DNA of 64,000 nucleotides from Polyangiaceae bacterium (lineage in GTDB: Bacteria > Myxococcota_A > Polyangia > Polyangiales > Polyangiaceae). Location: contig JAHBVX010000012.1 in assembly GCA_019637295.1 (NCBI GenBank), forward strand, positions 62,001 to 126,000, read 5' to 3'. Below, in pieces: positions 55,600 to 64,000 of the stretch (position 1 is its first letter; the number at the start of each line of letters is the position of its first letter). The notes below the pieces were generated by a model. It did no database searches, was not told the DNA's origin, and worked only from the letters and a program-made list of their open reading frames with translations. The translations under genes and the position numbers were made by a program.

Positions 55600-57033
55600 A
55601 TGTCCCAGGATACACGCAAGGACCCGCGGGCGAAGGTTCTGACCATGACGGTGCGCTACAAGAGCGCGACCATCGATGAGTTCATCGAGCACCACTCCTA
55701 TGACGTCAGTCGTGGGGGGATGTTCATCAAGACCCCGTCGCCCTTTCCTCCCGGCACTCTCCTCAAGTTCGAGGTGAAGATCGCGGAGGATCAGAAGGTG
55801 ATGCAAGGGGTTGGACGCGTCGTGTGGAAGCGCGAGCCCCCCGAGGCGAGCGAGGAGCACCCGGCGGGGATGGGCGTGAAGTTCATCAAGATCGATGACG
55901 GCTCGACCAAGGTCATCGATCAGCTCGTCGCCACCCGAGGGGATGTGCCCGGGGCGTACGATTCTCAGGGGGAGGGCGGGAAGTCGGTCCCTGCCGCCGC
56001 GGTCAAGACCGTAGGCAAGCCGGCGGAGAAGCCGGTGCCCGCGGCCGAGCCGGCCGCTGCGGCGCCGGCCCCAGCGAAGGAGAAGGAGAAGGAGTCGGAG
56101 CCGATCCGCAAGGCGACCATGATCGGCCTCGGCGCGATCGGCAGCGCGCCCCGCCCGGCGGCGGCCGCGGAGCCCAAGGCCGAGGCGGACGCGGGGGAGG
56201 CCGGTGGCGGTTCGTTCTTCCCGAAGACGGAGTCCGAGAAAGACATGCCTCCGCCCGAGGACCGGACGGTCATGAAGCAGGCGGCCGAGCTGCTCGCGGA
56301 CGCGCTGCGGGAGGCCGGCGGCTCGCTGGACGAGGTCAACGAGGCCCCCAAGCCCGACGAGAAGGAAGAGCCCAAGGCAAAGCCAGTCGCGGCCGCTGAG
56401 CCCGAACCCGCGGAGGAGCCGAAGCCGGCGGTCAAGGCGGCCAAGCCGGAGCCGGAGCCGGAGCCGGAGAAGCCGGCGAAAGAGGAGCAGGCCCCGGCGT
56501 CTGACAAGCAGAAGCCCGCCGCGGCTGCCCCGCCTGCGGAGCGCCGCGTCTCCTTCGCCCCCGAGGCACCCCAGTCGGGCGGTGGCGGCAAGATCGTCTG
56601 GCTGCTGCTCGGCGTGGCTGCTGCGGCCGCGGCCGCGCTGCTGCTCACGCGAAAGACCGAGGAGCCCCCGGCGGAGGAGCCGCCGAAACCGGCAGTGACA
56701 GCGGAGGCCAAGCCCGTCGAGCCGCCGCCCCCGGAGGAGCCTCCCGCGCCTGCCGCGGACGCCGCAGCCGCCGAGCCGCCGCCGCCAGAGGAGCCGCCGC
56801 CGGAACCGAAGCCAGAGCCCGTGGCCAAGCCCGAGCCGCCGGTGGTCAAGCCCGAGCCGCCGGTGGTCAAGCCGCCGCCGCCGGTGGTCAAGCCGCCGCC
56901 GCCGGTGGTCAAGCCGCCGCCGCCGGTGGTCAAGCCGCCGCCGCCGGTGGTCAAGCCGCCGCCAGCCGAGACGGCGCCGCCCAAGCCCCCGACCCCCAAG
57001 CCTCCGCCTCCGGAGAGCGACAATCCGTACTGA
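55600..57033 (+). CDS. PilZ-domain protein with long Pro/Ala/Lys tail and membrane helix
   Basis: This 477-residue protein has an N-terminal PilZ domain of the myxococcal type (about 1-115) with both c-di-GMP motifs: RKDPR and YDVSRGGMF. A long Ala/Pro/Glu/Lys-rich stretch (120-320) leads to one membrane helix (KIVWLLLGVAAAAAAALLLT, about 329-348) and then a tail with tandem PVVKPPP units. Thus c-di-GMP sensing in the cytoplasm is linked to a proline-rich stalk across the membrane. It precedes the kinase gene by 54 bases and is probably co-transcribed. Confidence 0.85.
   Translation: MSQDTRKDPRAKVLTMTVRYKSATIDEFIEHHSYDVSRGGMFIKTPSPFPPGTLLKFEVKIAEDQKVMQGVGRVVWKREPPEASEEHPAGMGVKFIKIDDGSTKVIDQLVATRGDVPGAYDSQGEGGKSVPAAAVKTVGKPAEKPVPAAEPAAAAPAPAKEKEKESEPIRKATMIGLGAIGSAPRPAAAAEPKAEADAGEAGGGSFFPKTESEKDMPPPEDRTVMKQAAELLADALREAGGSLDEVNEAPKPDEKEEPKAKPVAAAEPEPAEEPKPAVKAAKPEPEPEPEKPAKEEQAPASDKQKPAAAAPPAERRVSFAPEAPQSGGGGKIVWLLLGVAAAAAAALLLTRKTEEPPAEEPPKPAVTAEAKPVEPPPPEEPPAPAADAAAAEPPPPEEPPPEPKPEPVAKPEPPVVKPEPPVVKPPPPVVKPPPPVVKPPPPVVKPPPPVVKPPPAETAPPKPPTPKPPPPESDNPY
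56827..56952 (+). repeat. 21-base tandem repeat (KPPPPVV)
   Basis: Six in-frame 21-base units (aag ccg ccg ccg ccg gtg gtc and near copies; the first two have gag in place of one ccg) encode KP(E/P)PPVV repeats in the PilZ protein tail. Copy number may vary between strains. Confidence 0.85.
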
Positions 57034-57087
57034 GCTCGAAGCATCGCGCTGCCCGCCGCTCGGGCAACGCGCCTAGGATGTGAAACG

Positions 57088-59223
57088 ATGTCGGGCCCGA
57101 CAGACCCTGCCGGCTCGAGCGAAGCGGATCCGCGCATCGGTTCCGTGCTCTCGGAGCGTTACCGCATCGATGCCTTGCTCGGTGAAGGCGGGATGGGGAA
57201 GGTCTACGCCGCAGAGCACGTGCTCATGCGCAAGAAGCTCGCGATAAAGATCCTTCATCGCGAGCTGACGTCGGTGCCCGAGGTCGTGCAGCGGTTCGAA
57301 CGCGAAGCCATGGCCGCCGCGAACATCGAGCATGCGAACGTGGCCGCCGCCACGGACTTCGGCAAGCTCGAGGATGGCTCCGTCTATTTGGTGCTCGAGT
57401 TCGTGTCCGGACGAAATCTGCGCGACGAGATTGCGGAGGGTCCGCTCTCTTTCGAGCGAGCGCTGCACGTCACCCGACAGATCGCTTCGGCCCTGGCGAG
57501 TGCTCACGAGCTCCAGATCGTCCACCGCGACTTGAAGCCAGAGAACGTGATGCTCGTGGACAAGGCTGGGGACTCGGACTTCGTGAAGGTGCTCGATTTC
57601 GGCATCGCCCGCGTGCCCATCGGCGACAGGCTGGGGGAGGGTCAGGCCATCACGAAGGTCGGGATGGTGTTCGGCACACCCGAGTACATGGCCCCCGAGC
57701 AGGCCCTCGGTCAGCCGGTCGACGGACGCGCGGACCTGTACGCGCTCGGTGTGATCTTGTTCGAGATGATCACGGGAGTGCGACCCTTCAGCAGCAAGAG
57801 CGCGGTCGGGGTGTTGGGGCAACAGCTCAGCAAGCCGCCGCCGACCTTCGCCGAGCGTGCTCCCGGGCTGCTGGTACCTCCCGCGATCGAGCAGTTCACC
57901 CACCGCTTGCTCGCCAAGGAGAGCTCGGAGCGATTCCAAACCGCCAAGGAGGTGGCGAGTCAGGCTGCCGGGCTCCTCGGCGCGGGCTCGGTTCGAGGCG
58001 TGCACGTGTTCACCCGCGCCGTGGGCACGCCGGCGGTGGCTCCGCCTCCCCCCGCGTCCATTCCGGACCTCGAGGCCCCGCTCGAGCCCGAGGCGCCGCT
58101 GCTCGTCGTGTCGCAGCCCGAGCCGCGGCCCGTGTCGCTGCCCGACAGCGCTGCGGAGTGGGAGGTGTCCGATGAAGTGCTCAGCGGCCCCGGTCGCACG
58201 CTGGTCGGTCATGCTCCGCCCGCACCCGCCGCGCCTTCGGAGCTGCCGGCGTCCGCGCAGGTGATCGAGCCCGGCCCAGCCTCCCTGGCGCTCGGGCCTG
58301 CGAAGGCCCGCGGTGTGCGGCCGCTCGAGCAGCACTGGGAGCGACTGCTCGACGGGATCGACGCGCTGCGCGGCAGGCTTCCTCCGAGCGCGCGCCGCTC
58401 TCTCGAGAACGTGCCCACGGTGGCGTTCCTCGTCGCGCTGCTGGTAGTCGTCTCCGGAGCCGTGCTCGGCGTCGTGCTCCTGATCGTCGCGCTCGCTCGG
58501 CCGAGCAAGCCAGCGCCCGTCGCGTCCAACTCCGCCACGCCGACGACGCCCGCTCCAGACGCGAGCGAGACGGCGCCGCCGGGCGACCCGGATCATGCCC
58601 CGGCAGAAGCTCTCTCCAAGGCCAAGAGCGAGGGGGCGACGGCGCTCGTGGCGCTATCCGAGAAGTATCCGAAGGACGCGCGCGTGCTGCTCGCCTTGTC
58701 GGGAGCCCAGGTCGCGCAGAAGAGTCACCTCGAGGCGCTCACCACGGTCGAGCGGGTGCTCGTGGTCAATCCCGCGCTGAACGACTCTCCGGAGCTCGCG
58801 AGCGTGCTTTGGGACCTCGCGCAGCGCAAGGACTCTCAGGAGGGGACGTTCCGGCTGCTCCAGGGACCGATGGGATCTCGCGGCGCGGACATCGTCTACG
58901 ACCTGAGCGTCAAGGGCAACGCGGTGGCCAAGGCCCGCGCCCAGAAGTGGCTGGGCACGACGGAGTTTGCGCGCGCCTCGTCGCCGGCCTTGAACGTGCT
59001 GGTGGCGCTGACCGAGGCGCGCTCCTGCACGCAGGCCCACGGGCTCTTGCTGCGAGCCAAGAACGTCGGGGACCACCGCGTGCTCGCGCTGCTCGAGGGG
59101 TGGAAGACGAAGCAGACCGGCTGCGGGCGCGCGTCGGTGGACTGCGCTTGCCTGGCCGCGGACGATCGACTCGATTCAGCGCTTGCGGAGCTCCGCAAGC
59201 GCCTCCAACCCAAAGCCCCTTAG
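57088..59223 (+). CDS. Transmembrane Ser/Thr protein kinase
   Basis: This 711-residue Hanks-type kinase has GEGGMGKVYAAEH (P-loop, about 31-43), the AIKIL lysine, HRDLKPENVM (His145-Arg-Asp147), DFGIA (Asp170) and the activation-segment end MAPEQALG, so all catalytic residues are present. A Pro-rich juxtamembrane region follows, then one membrane helix (about 445-471) and an extracytoplasmic domain of about 240 residues with TPR-like helices (LVALSEKYPKDARVLLALSG). It is downstream of the PilZ gene and its stop is two bases from the convergent DsbA-like gene. Confidence 0.93.
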   Translation: MSGPTDPAGSSEADPRIGSVLSERYRIDALLGEGGMGKVYAAEHVLMRKKLAIKILHRELTSVPEVVQRFEREAMAAANIEHANVAAATDFGKLEDGSVYLVLEFVSGRNLRDEIAEGPLSFERALHVTRQIASALASAHELQIVHRDLKPENVMLVDKAGDSDFVKVLDFGIARVPIGDRLGEGQAITKVGMVFGTPEYMAPEQALGQPVDGRADLYALGVILFEMITGVRPFSSKSAVGVLGQQLSKPPPTFAERAPGLLVPPAIEQFTHRLLAKESSERFQTAKEVASQAAGLLGAGSVRGVHVFTRAVGTPAVAPPPPASIPDLEAPLEPEAPLLVVSQPEPRPVSLPDSAAEWEVSDEVLSGPGRTLVGHAPPAPAAPSELPASAQVIEPGPASLALGPAKARGVRPLEQHWERLLDGIDALRGRLPPSARRSLENVPTVAFLVALLVVVSGAVLGVVLLIVALARPSKPAPVASNSATPTTPAPDASETAPPGDPDHAPAEALSKAKSEGATALVALSEKYPKDARVLLALSGAQVAQKSHLEALTTVERVLVVNPALNDSPELASVLWDLAQRKDSQEGTFRLLQGPMGSRGADIVYDLSVKGNAVAKARAQKWLGTTEFARASSPALNVLVALTEARSCTQAHGLLLRAKNVGDHRVLALLEGWKTKQTGCGRASVDCACLAADDRLDSALAELRKRLQPKAP

Positions 59224-59225
59224 GG

Positions 59226-61253
59226 CTACTTGCTCGCTGCCGCCCGGCGGCCTGCCCGAGCGTCCGCCAGGGATAGCCGCACGACGCGCTTGAAGCGCGC
59301 GGGGGGTTGGGCACCCGAGACGAAGTAGCCGTTGATCACGGTCCCCGGCGTGCCCTTGATGCCGGCAGACTTCGCCAGCTGCTCGTCGCGCGAGATGGCT
59401 GCATCATGGCGCCCGTCCTCGAGTGCCTTGGCGAAGCGTGCCCGATCGAGCCCGAGGCTCGCCGCGTAGCGTTCGAGCGCCGGGAGCTCCAGGCCGCCCT
59501 CGCTGCGCTGATTCTCGAACAGCAGATCGTGCATCTGCCAGAACCCCTTGTCCCCCCGCTGGGCGTGCGCCTCGAGGGCGGCCGCCGCCGCAAGTCGGGC
59601 GTTCTTGTGGTGCGGGAGCGGGAGGTTGCGCCACACGATGCGCACCTGGCCGGGGAAGGCGGCCACCAGCTCGTCCAGCGTGGGGCCGAGTCGCTTGCAG
59701 AACGGGCACTCGAAGTCCGAGAACACCTGCACCACCACTGGCGCGCCAGCCGCGCCTCGCGACGGTAGGCCGCGACCCGCAGCGGGCAGCGACTTGATCT
59801 CGGGCGGCTCCGGACCCTCGGCGTCCTGTTGCAGAGCTGCATACAGGCCGGCGCGGGGGGTCCCACTTCGGACCTTCTCATCCGCCTCGAGCAGCGCGAG
59901 GTCGATCACCTCCGCGAACTTTTCGATCGGCTGGGCGCCCGTCAGCTGGCGCCCGTTGATGAAGAAGTTCGGAGTTCCTCGGGCACCGATGTCTTCGGCC
60001 AGATCCTGGTCTTGCTGAATGACGGGGTGGGCCTTCTGCTTCCACGCAGCCTTCAGGCGCCGGGAGTCGAGCCTCAGCTGTCGCGCGATGTCGAGCAGCA
60101 CCGTGTCGCTCAAGTCCGAGGCGGACGCGAACAGCAGTTCGTCCGCCTGCCAGAACGCCGCGCTGCCGCGCTGGGCGTGCGCCTCGATGGCCAGCACGGC
60201 GGCTGGGACGGCGCGGTCGTGAAAGGGTAAGGGGTTGTGCTTTCGCACCAGTCGGACGCGCCCGGCGTACCGGCGCAGGACCTCCGCCATCGTGGCGTGC
60301 GCCCGCTTGCAGTACGGGCACTGATAGTCCGTAAACTCCACTATGGTGACCAGCGCGTCTGCGGGGCCGCGCACCGGGGAGCTGCCGACCGGGACCTTCC
60401 GCGGACGGGCCTCGGCGCTCGGGCGCGCGTCCGCGGAGGATGGCTCGGCTCGCTGGTGGTTCTCCGCCACACGCCGGGAATAGATGCGGTCCTTGGCGAC
60501 ACCGCTCCGGGCCAGCTCCTCGGTCGCGGCGAGCTCCGCGTCGATGATCTTGCGAAACTCGTCGATCGGCTGCGCGCCGCTCAGCGCTGCGCCATTGATG
60601 CGGAAGGCGGGGGTCCCGGTCGCCCCCAGGGCCTTGGCCAGGTCCATGTCCCGGCCCACCTTGTCGCGGAGCGATCCATCGCGGACCTTGGCGATGAGCT
60701 CATTGCGCCCAACGCCCACCTCGTCAGCCCACGCGAGCAGGTTGGCGTCGGTCAGCTCACGCTGTCCGTCGAACAGCCGCCCAGCGTAGGCGTCGAAGGC
60801 GGCGCTTCCGCGCAGCTCGTAGACGGCCTGTGCCGCCACCGCCGCGGGGATCGCGTCTTGGTGAAACGGCAGGGGATTGTGCTTGAACACGACGCGCAGC
60901 GCGCGCGGTCCGTAGCTCTGCTTGAGTTGCTCGAGCGTGACGTGGGCGCGAGCGCAGAAGGGACACTGAAAGTCCGTGAACACGACCACGGTGACCGGGG
61001 CCTCGGCGTCGCCCCACACGGGATCGAGCGCCTCGACGGGGATCTGCTCGGAGCTGGGGCCCGGGGCTCGCCCGAGGGCAGGGTTAGCGGCCGAGTCCTC
61101 GCCCGGCTCTCGCACGATCGTCGGCTGCTCGGTCGCGACGGTCGCCGTGTGCGGTGCGGCGTGGCGCTGTGCACACCCCAAAAAGACGAAAGCCAGGGCG
61201 ATCACGAGGATCGCCCTGGCCAGCTCATTCCCCCCCGGGAAGCGAATCGTCAC
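59226..61253 (-). CDS. Triple DsbA-like thioredoxin-domain lipoprotein
   Basis: This protein of about 675 residues has a lipoprotein signal (VIALAFVFLGC, Cys27) and three DsbA-like thioredoxin domains in tandem with active sites CPFC (97-100), CPYC (312-315) and CPFC (516-519), each followed by a cis-Pro GTP loop (ATGTPAFRIN, ARGTPNFFIN, IKGTPGTVIN) and a GAQP motif. It should make, break or shuffle disulfides outside the cytoplasm. The GTG start overlaps the stop of the upstream triple-DsbA gene (GTGA), which fixes the start; longer in-frame extension is antisense or shadow. Confidence 0.87.
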   Translation of the reverse strand: MTIRFPGGNELARAILVIALAFVFLGCAQRHAAPHTATVATEQPTIVREPGEDSAANPALGRAPGPSSEQIPVEALDPVWGDAEAPVTVVVFTDFQCPFCARAHVTLEQLKQSYGPRALRVVFKHNPLPFHQDAIPAAVAAQAVYELRGSAAFDAYAGRLFDGQRELTDANLLAWADEVGVGRNELIAKVRDGSLRDKVGRDMDLAKALGATGTPAFRINGAALSGAQPIDEFRKIIDAELAATEELARSGVAKDRIYSRRVAENHQRAEPSSADARPSAEARPRKVPVGSSPVRGPADALVTIVEFTDYQCPYCKRAHATMAEVLRRYAGRVRLVRKHNPLPFHDRAVPAAVLAIEAHAQRGSAAFWQADELLFASASDLSDTVLLDIARQLRLDSRRLKAAWKQKAHPVIQQDQDLAEDIGARGTPNFFINGRQLTGAQPIEKFAEVIDLALLEADEKVRSGTPRAGLYAALQQDAEGPEPPEIKSLPAAGRGLPSRGAAGAPVVVQVFSDFECPFCKRLGPTLDELVAAFPGQVRIVWRNLPLPHHKNARLAAAAALEAHAQRGDKGFWQMHDLLFENQRSEGGLELPALERYAASLGLDRARFAKALEDGRHDAAISRDEQLAKSAGIKGTPGTVINGYFVSGAQPPARFKRVVRLSLADARAGRRAAASK

Positions 61254-63193
61254 TTCGCTTCCTTGAGGGCGCGGTTGATGACCTTCTTGAACGCCGCCGT
61301 CGGCTGAGCGCCGCTGACGTAGTAGCCGTTGATCACGAAAGCCGGCGTGCCGCTGATGCCCGCCTTGTTCGCGATCTCGGCGTCCTTCTCGACGCGCGCC
61401 TTGTGGGTGCGGTTGTCGAGCGCTGCCTTGAACTTGCCCATGTCGAGGCCGATGGCCGTAGCCATCTTGTCGAGCGCCTCGCGCTTGAGGTCCTGCTGGT
61501 TCTCGAACAGCTTGTCGTGGCACTGCCAGAAGGCGTCCTTGCCCTTCTGGGCCATGGCCTCGCGACAAGCCTCCGCCGCAAGCGGAGCGTCCTGGTGGAA
61601 CGGCAGCGGCAGATCGCGCCAGACGATCTTGATCTTGTTGCCGTACTCCTTGAGCAGCTCATCCATCGTCGGATTGACGCGCTTGCAGAACGGGCACTGA
61701 AACTCGCTCCACTCTTGGATGACGACCTTGGCGTTGGCTCCGCCCTTGAATGGACTGTCGGCGTCCGGCGCGGGCACGTCCTTCTTCTCGGGTGGCGGCG
61801 GCTCTTTGCCTTCCTTCATGATCTCGTCGTAGACCTTGGCGCGCGCCACGCCGCGATCGACGATCGCCTTCGCCTTGCCCAGCTCCTCGTCGATGATCTT
61901 CTTGAAGTTGTCGAAGGGCTGAGCCCCCGACAGGCGCCGACCATTGATGAAGAAGTGCGGCGTACCGCGCGCTTCAACCTCGCCGGCGAGCTCGGTGTTG
62001 GCGTCGATCTTGTCGCCGTAGCGACCCGAGTCGATAGCGGCCTTGGTCGCGTCCCAGGGCAGCCCGATCTTCTCGGCGACGGCCTTGAGGTCCTCGTCCT
62101 CGAGCTTCGGCTGGCTCTCGAACAGCGCGGCGTGCGCGGCCCAGAAGCCCTCGTTGCCCTTCGTCTTGTAGGCGTGCCGTGCCAGGATGGCGGCGGGCTT
62201 GGCGCGCGGGTGAAACGGCAGGATGTTGTCCTTCCACACGAAGCGGACGTCCTTGCCGTAGGTGTCCTTGATCTGCTTGATCGTGTCGCCCACGCGCTTG
62301 CAGAAGGGGCACTGGAACTCGCTCCACTCCACGATCGTGACGAGCGCATCCTTCGGTCCCGCCTGCGGGTCGTCCTCGAAGACAGGGACCTTCCAGACCG
62401 TGGTGTCGGGCGGAGGTTCAGCCGGACGCTCCTGCGGCTGGGCTGCCTCGGGAGCGGCGGTGGCGTTCTTCTTCGAGAGCTCCACGTACACGCGCTCCTT
62501 GGGTGTCCCGGACGCGACGAGCTTCTGGGCCTCGGCCAGCTGCTGGTCGATGACCTCCTTGAACTTCTCGAAGGGCTGCGCGCCGACCAACGTCACGCCG
62601 TTGATGCGGAACGCGGGCGTGCCGGTAGCGCCGACCTTGGTGGCCATGGCCATGTCCTCCTGCACCTTCGCGGCGTACTTCTTGGTCGAGAAGGCCTCGT
62701 TGAACTTGGCCATGTCCACGCCGGACTGCTGCGCCCAGCTCTTGATGTTCTCCTCCGTGAGCGCGCGCTGATTCTGGAAGGCCAGATCGTGGAACTTCCA
62801 GAACGCGTCGTTGCCGGCGAGAGCGTGGATGGCGGCGGAGGCCTCGTGCACGGGCACGGCGGCCTTGTGGAACGGCAGCGGCTGGTGCTTCCACACGATG
62901 CGGACCTTCTCGGGGCCGTAGGTCTTCTTGACCTGGTCGAGGGTAGGCCCGACCCGGCTGCAGAATGGACACTCGAAATCGCTGATCTCCACGATGGTGA
63001 CCAGGGCGTCCGAGTTGCCCCACTGGGGATCGGCAGCCGTGACCGGAACTGGAGAGTCGCTGTGGTCCAAGCCACCTGCGGCGCTCGACTCGGGGCCGAT
63101 GGCAACACCCTTGCTGCGATCGATGCCCCACATCAGGCCCATCCCTGCCAAGAAGCAGAGGAAGAACCCGACGATGGCGGTTCCCTTGTTCAT
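61250..63193 (-). CDS. Triple DsbA-like thioredoxin-domain membrane-anchored protein
   Basis: This 647-residue paralogue has an N-terminal membrane anchor (TAIVGFFLCFLAGMGLMWGI) and three DsbA-like domains with CPFC at 75-78, 295-298 and 500-503, each with a cis-Pro loop (GTPAFRING, GTPHFFING, GTPAFVING). Linkers between domains are Pro/Glu/Lys-rich. ATG 63193 has a GGAG site; the in-frame extension upstream is not protein-like. It is the first gene of a two-gene operon, and the anchor and the lipid of its partner would place six thioredoxin domains in the periplasm. Confidence 0.88.
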   Translation of the reverse strand: MNKGTAIVGFFLCFLAGMGLMWGIDRSKGVAIGPESSAAGGLDHSDSPVPVTAADPQWGNSDALVTIVEISDFECPFCSRVGPTLDQVKKTYGPEKVRIVWKHQPLPFHKAAVPVHEASAAIHALAGNDAFWKFHDLAFQNQRALTEENIKSWAQQSGVDMAKFNEAFSTKKYAAKVQEDMAMATKVGATGTPAFRINGVTLVGAQPFEKFKEVIDQQLAEAQKLVASGTPKERVYVELSKKNATAAPEAAQPQERPAEPPPDTTVWKVPVFEDDPQAGPKDALVTIVEWSEFQCPFCKRVGDTIKQIKDTYGKDVRFVWKDNILPFHPRAKPAAILARHAYKTKGNEGFWAAHAALFESQPKLEDEDLKAVAEKIGLPWDATKAAIDSGRYGDKIDANTELAGEVEARGTPHFFINGRRLSGAQPFDNFKKIIDEELGKAKAIVDRGVARAKVYDEIMKEGKEPPPPEKKDVPAPDADSPFKGGANAKVVIQEWSEFQCPFCKRVNPTMDELLKEYGNKIKIVWRDLPLPFHQDAPLAAEACREAMAQKGKDAFWQCHDKLFENQQDLKREALDKMATAIGLDMGKFKAALDNRTHKARVEKDAEIANKAGISGTPAFVINGYYVSGAQPTAAFKKVINRALKEAK

Positions 63194-63337
63194 GATAATC
63201 TCCTGAATGAATGATGACGTGAAACAGAGCTGGAGCGCCCGCAACGGTCTAGCCAGGTATGGCAGGGCCACGCACCGGATGTGCTGAGCGCAGGCGACCA
63301 GAGATTCGTGAGGCGGAAGAGCGCGCGCGGGGCGCGC

Positions 63338-63730
63338 TCAGGACCGCGGGGGCCGGAACACGCCTTGGCGATGGTCTTCATCGTGGCGCGCACGTTCGGC
63401 GACTGGGACTGGCACGCGATCGCCCTTGCGCCCGAGGGCCCAAGCGACGCTGACCGGAAGGACTCGCTCGTGAGGGGGAGGCGTGGTGACGCTCCCGTCG
63501 GGTGCTCGTGACTGGCCGACGTCGAACTCCGAGGTTGCGGCATCGCAGCCTGGACGCAGCTCCCCGCCTCGAGTCGGCATGAGCGGGAACGGCGCGGCGA
63601 TGCTCTGTGCGTCTTCACCACACATCGGAACCGAGCCCCACGCCAGCTTGGGCAGCAGCACGCCGAGCACCGCAGCGCACACCGACAGCGCAAGGCGTGC
63701 GCTAGGGCAGAGGCGACAGACGGCAGACAT
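63338..63730 (-). CDS. Small exported protein of unknown function
   Basis: This 130-residue frame has a signal peptide (LALSVCAAVLGVLLPKLAWG), then SVPMCGEDAQSIAAPFPLMP and a later ERVLPVSVAWALGRKGDRVP. The pattern is protein-like and has the look of small secreted myxobacterial proteins. The ATG at 63730 is chosen; a GTG lies three codons upstream. It may be co-regulated with the DsbA pair because it is on the same strand 145 bases upstream. No family recognised. Confidence 0.5.
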   Translation of the reverse strand: MSAVCRLCPSARLALSVCAAVLGVLLPKLAWGSVPMCGEDAQSIAAPFPLMPTRGGELRPGCDAATSEFDVGQSRAPDGSVTTPPPHERVLPVSVAWALGRKGDRVPVPVAERARHDEDHRQGVFRPPRS

Positions 63731-63870
63731 GGCGTACACGGCGCGGGCAGTCTACTCGCTGCCGCACGACGCGGTAACCCGCTATCTCGGAGCCCCATTC
63801 CCCGCCTCCGCTGCCAGGGAACGACGCCGGTTTGTTGGCCACCTTATCCTACATTGGCACCATCGGGCCC

Positions 63871-64000
63871 ATGGCGGAGCCTGGCGAGTCACGCAACCCA
63901 TCGAAATCCGGTGAGAAAACTGCGAGCTCGGAGGTCCTGCCTCGGGCCTTTGGGCGGCTGACGCTGCTCCGCCAGCTCGCCCGGGGCGGGATGGGCGAAG
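63871..64000 (+). CDS. Ser/Thr protein kinase, N-terminal fragment cut by the window edge
   Basis: From ATG 63871 the frame is open to the last base and reads MAEPGESRNPSKSGEKTASS, then EVLPRAFGRLTLLRQLARGG and MGE. The FGRL-LL-RGGMGE pattern is the start of the glycine-rich P-loop of bacterial Ser/Thr kinases, as in the complete kinase at 57088. Only 43 codons are visible. It is divergent from the small exported protein. Confidence 0.75.
   Translation, partial: MAEPGESRNPSKSGEKTASSEVLPRAFGRLTLLRQLARGGMGE

Noticed and set aside
56827-56952. CRISPR-like array
   Set aside because: The repeats are contiguous, in frame and encode KPPPPVV; there are no spacers.
61154-63214. Open frame of 686 codons opposite the triple-DsbA genes
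   Set aside because: Leu/Val/Arg/His-rich shadow of two genes with clear CPFC and cis-Pro motifs.

Overview
The window is high-GC chromosomal DNA whose gene content points to a myxobacterium (phylum Myxococcota, probably the Sorangium/Polyangium side; the order is an inference). Evidence: two proteins with MYXO-CTERM tails, an AgmX/PglI-type C-terminal domain, a myxococcal-type PilZ protein with a long Pro/Ala-rich tail, at least two Ser/Thr kinases, many lipoproteins with Gly-rich or acidic linkers, and a MopE-like DCDGDG metal-binding repeat. No rRNA, CRISPR array, transposase or phage module was found. One tRNA-Arg(CCG) is present.

Layout. 1-6.8 kb is a loose accessory stretch: an AbiE-like toxin-antitoxin pair behind a perfect inverted repeat, decayed gene fragments, a LysR regulator divergent from a SnoaL-like protein, a second nucleotidyltransferase with a small overlapping partner, and a MopE-like lipoprotein. 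6.8-14.3 kb holds a CAP-domain lipoprotein, a membrane adenylate cyclase, a ClpA/ClpB-like AAA+ protein and a hybrid histidine kinase with a periplasmic binding-protein sensor. 14.3-25.3 kb holds a GMC oxidoreductase pair, a MORN/YwqK lipoprotein, a GAF-GGDEF diguanylate cyclase, a Rieske oxygenase, RarD, two MYXO-CTERM proteins, a phosphoesterase, an ArsC/Spx-like protein and a GST. 25.4-28.4 kb carries a large DUF4388/J-like protein, a tiny TatA-like protein and folK.

28.5-35.3 kb is a core energy and cell-wall block: atpF, atpF', atpH, atpA, atpG, a small membrane protein and glmS. The a, c, beta and epsilon subunits are not here, so the ATP synthase genes are split. 35.3-40.6 kb holds a double OB-fold lipoprotein, a collagen-like multiheme cytochrome, a TerB-like protein, icd and a triheme cytochrome lipoprotein, which suggests extracytoplasmic electron transfer. 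40.7-49.2 kb is a translationally overlapping pair of very large paralogues (FecR-like, VIT, VWA, AgmX/TonB-C-like, TPR). 49.3-55.1 kb is a mixture of lipoproteins, an exported methyltransferase-like protein, an FMN reductase, the tRNA, gloB and an esterase. 55.2-59.2 kb is a PilZ, PilZ, Ser/Thr kinase signalling cluster. 59.2-63.2 kb is a two-gene operon of triple DsbA-like fusions (six thioredoxin domains). The window ends in the first codons of another Ser/Thr kinase.

The best candidates for undescribed biology are the tandem FecR-VIT-VWA-AgmX giants, the tandem triple-DsbA operon and the OB-fold/collagen-multiheme pair. All names come from reading translated motifs; no database search was run.
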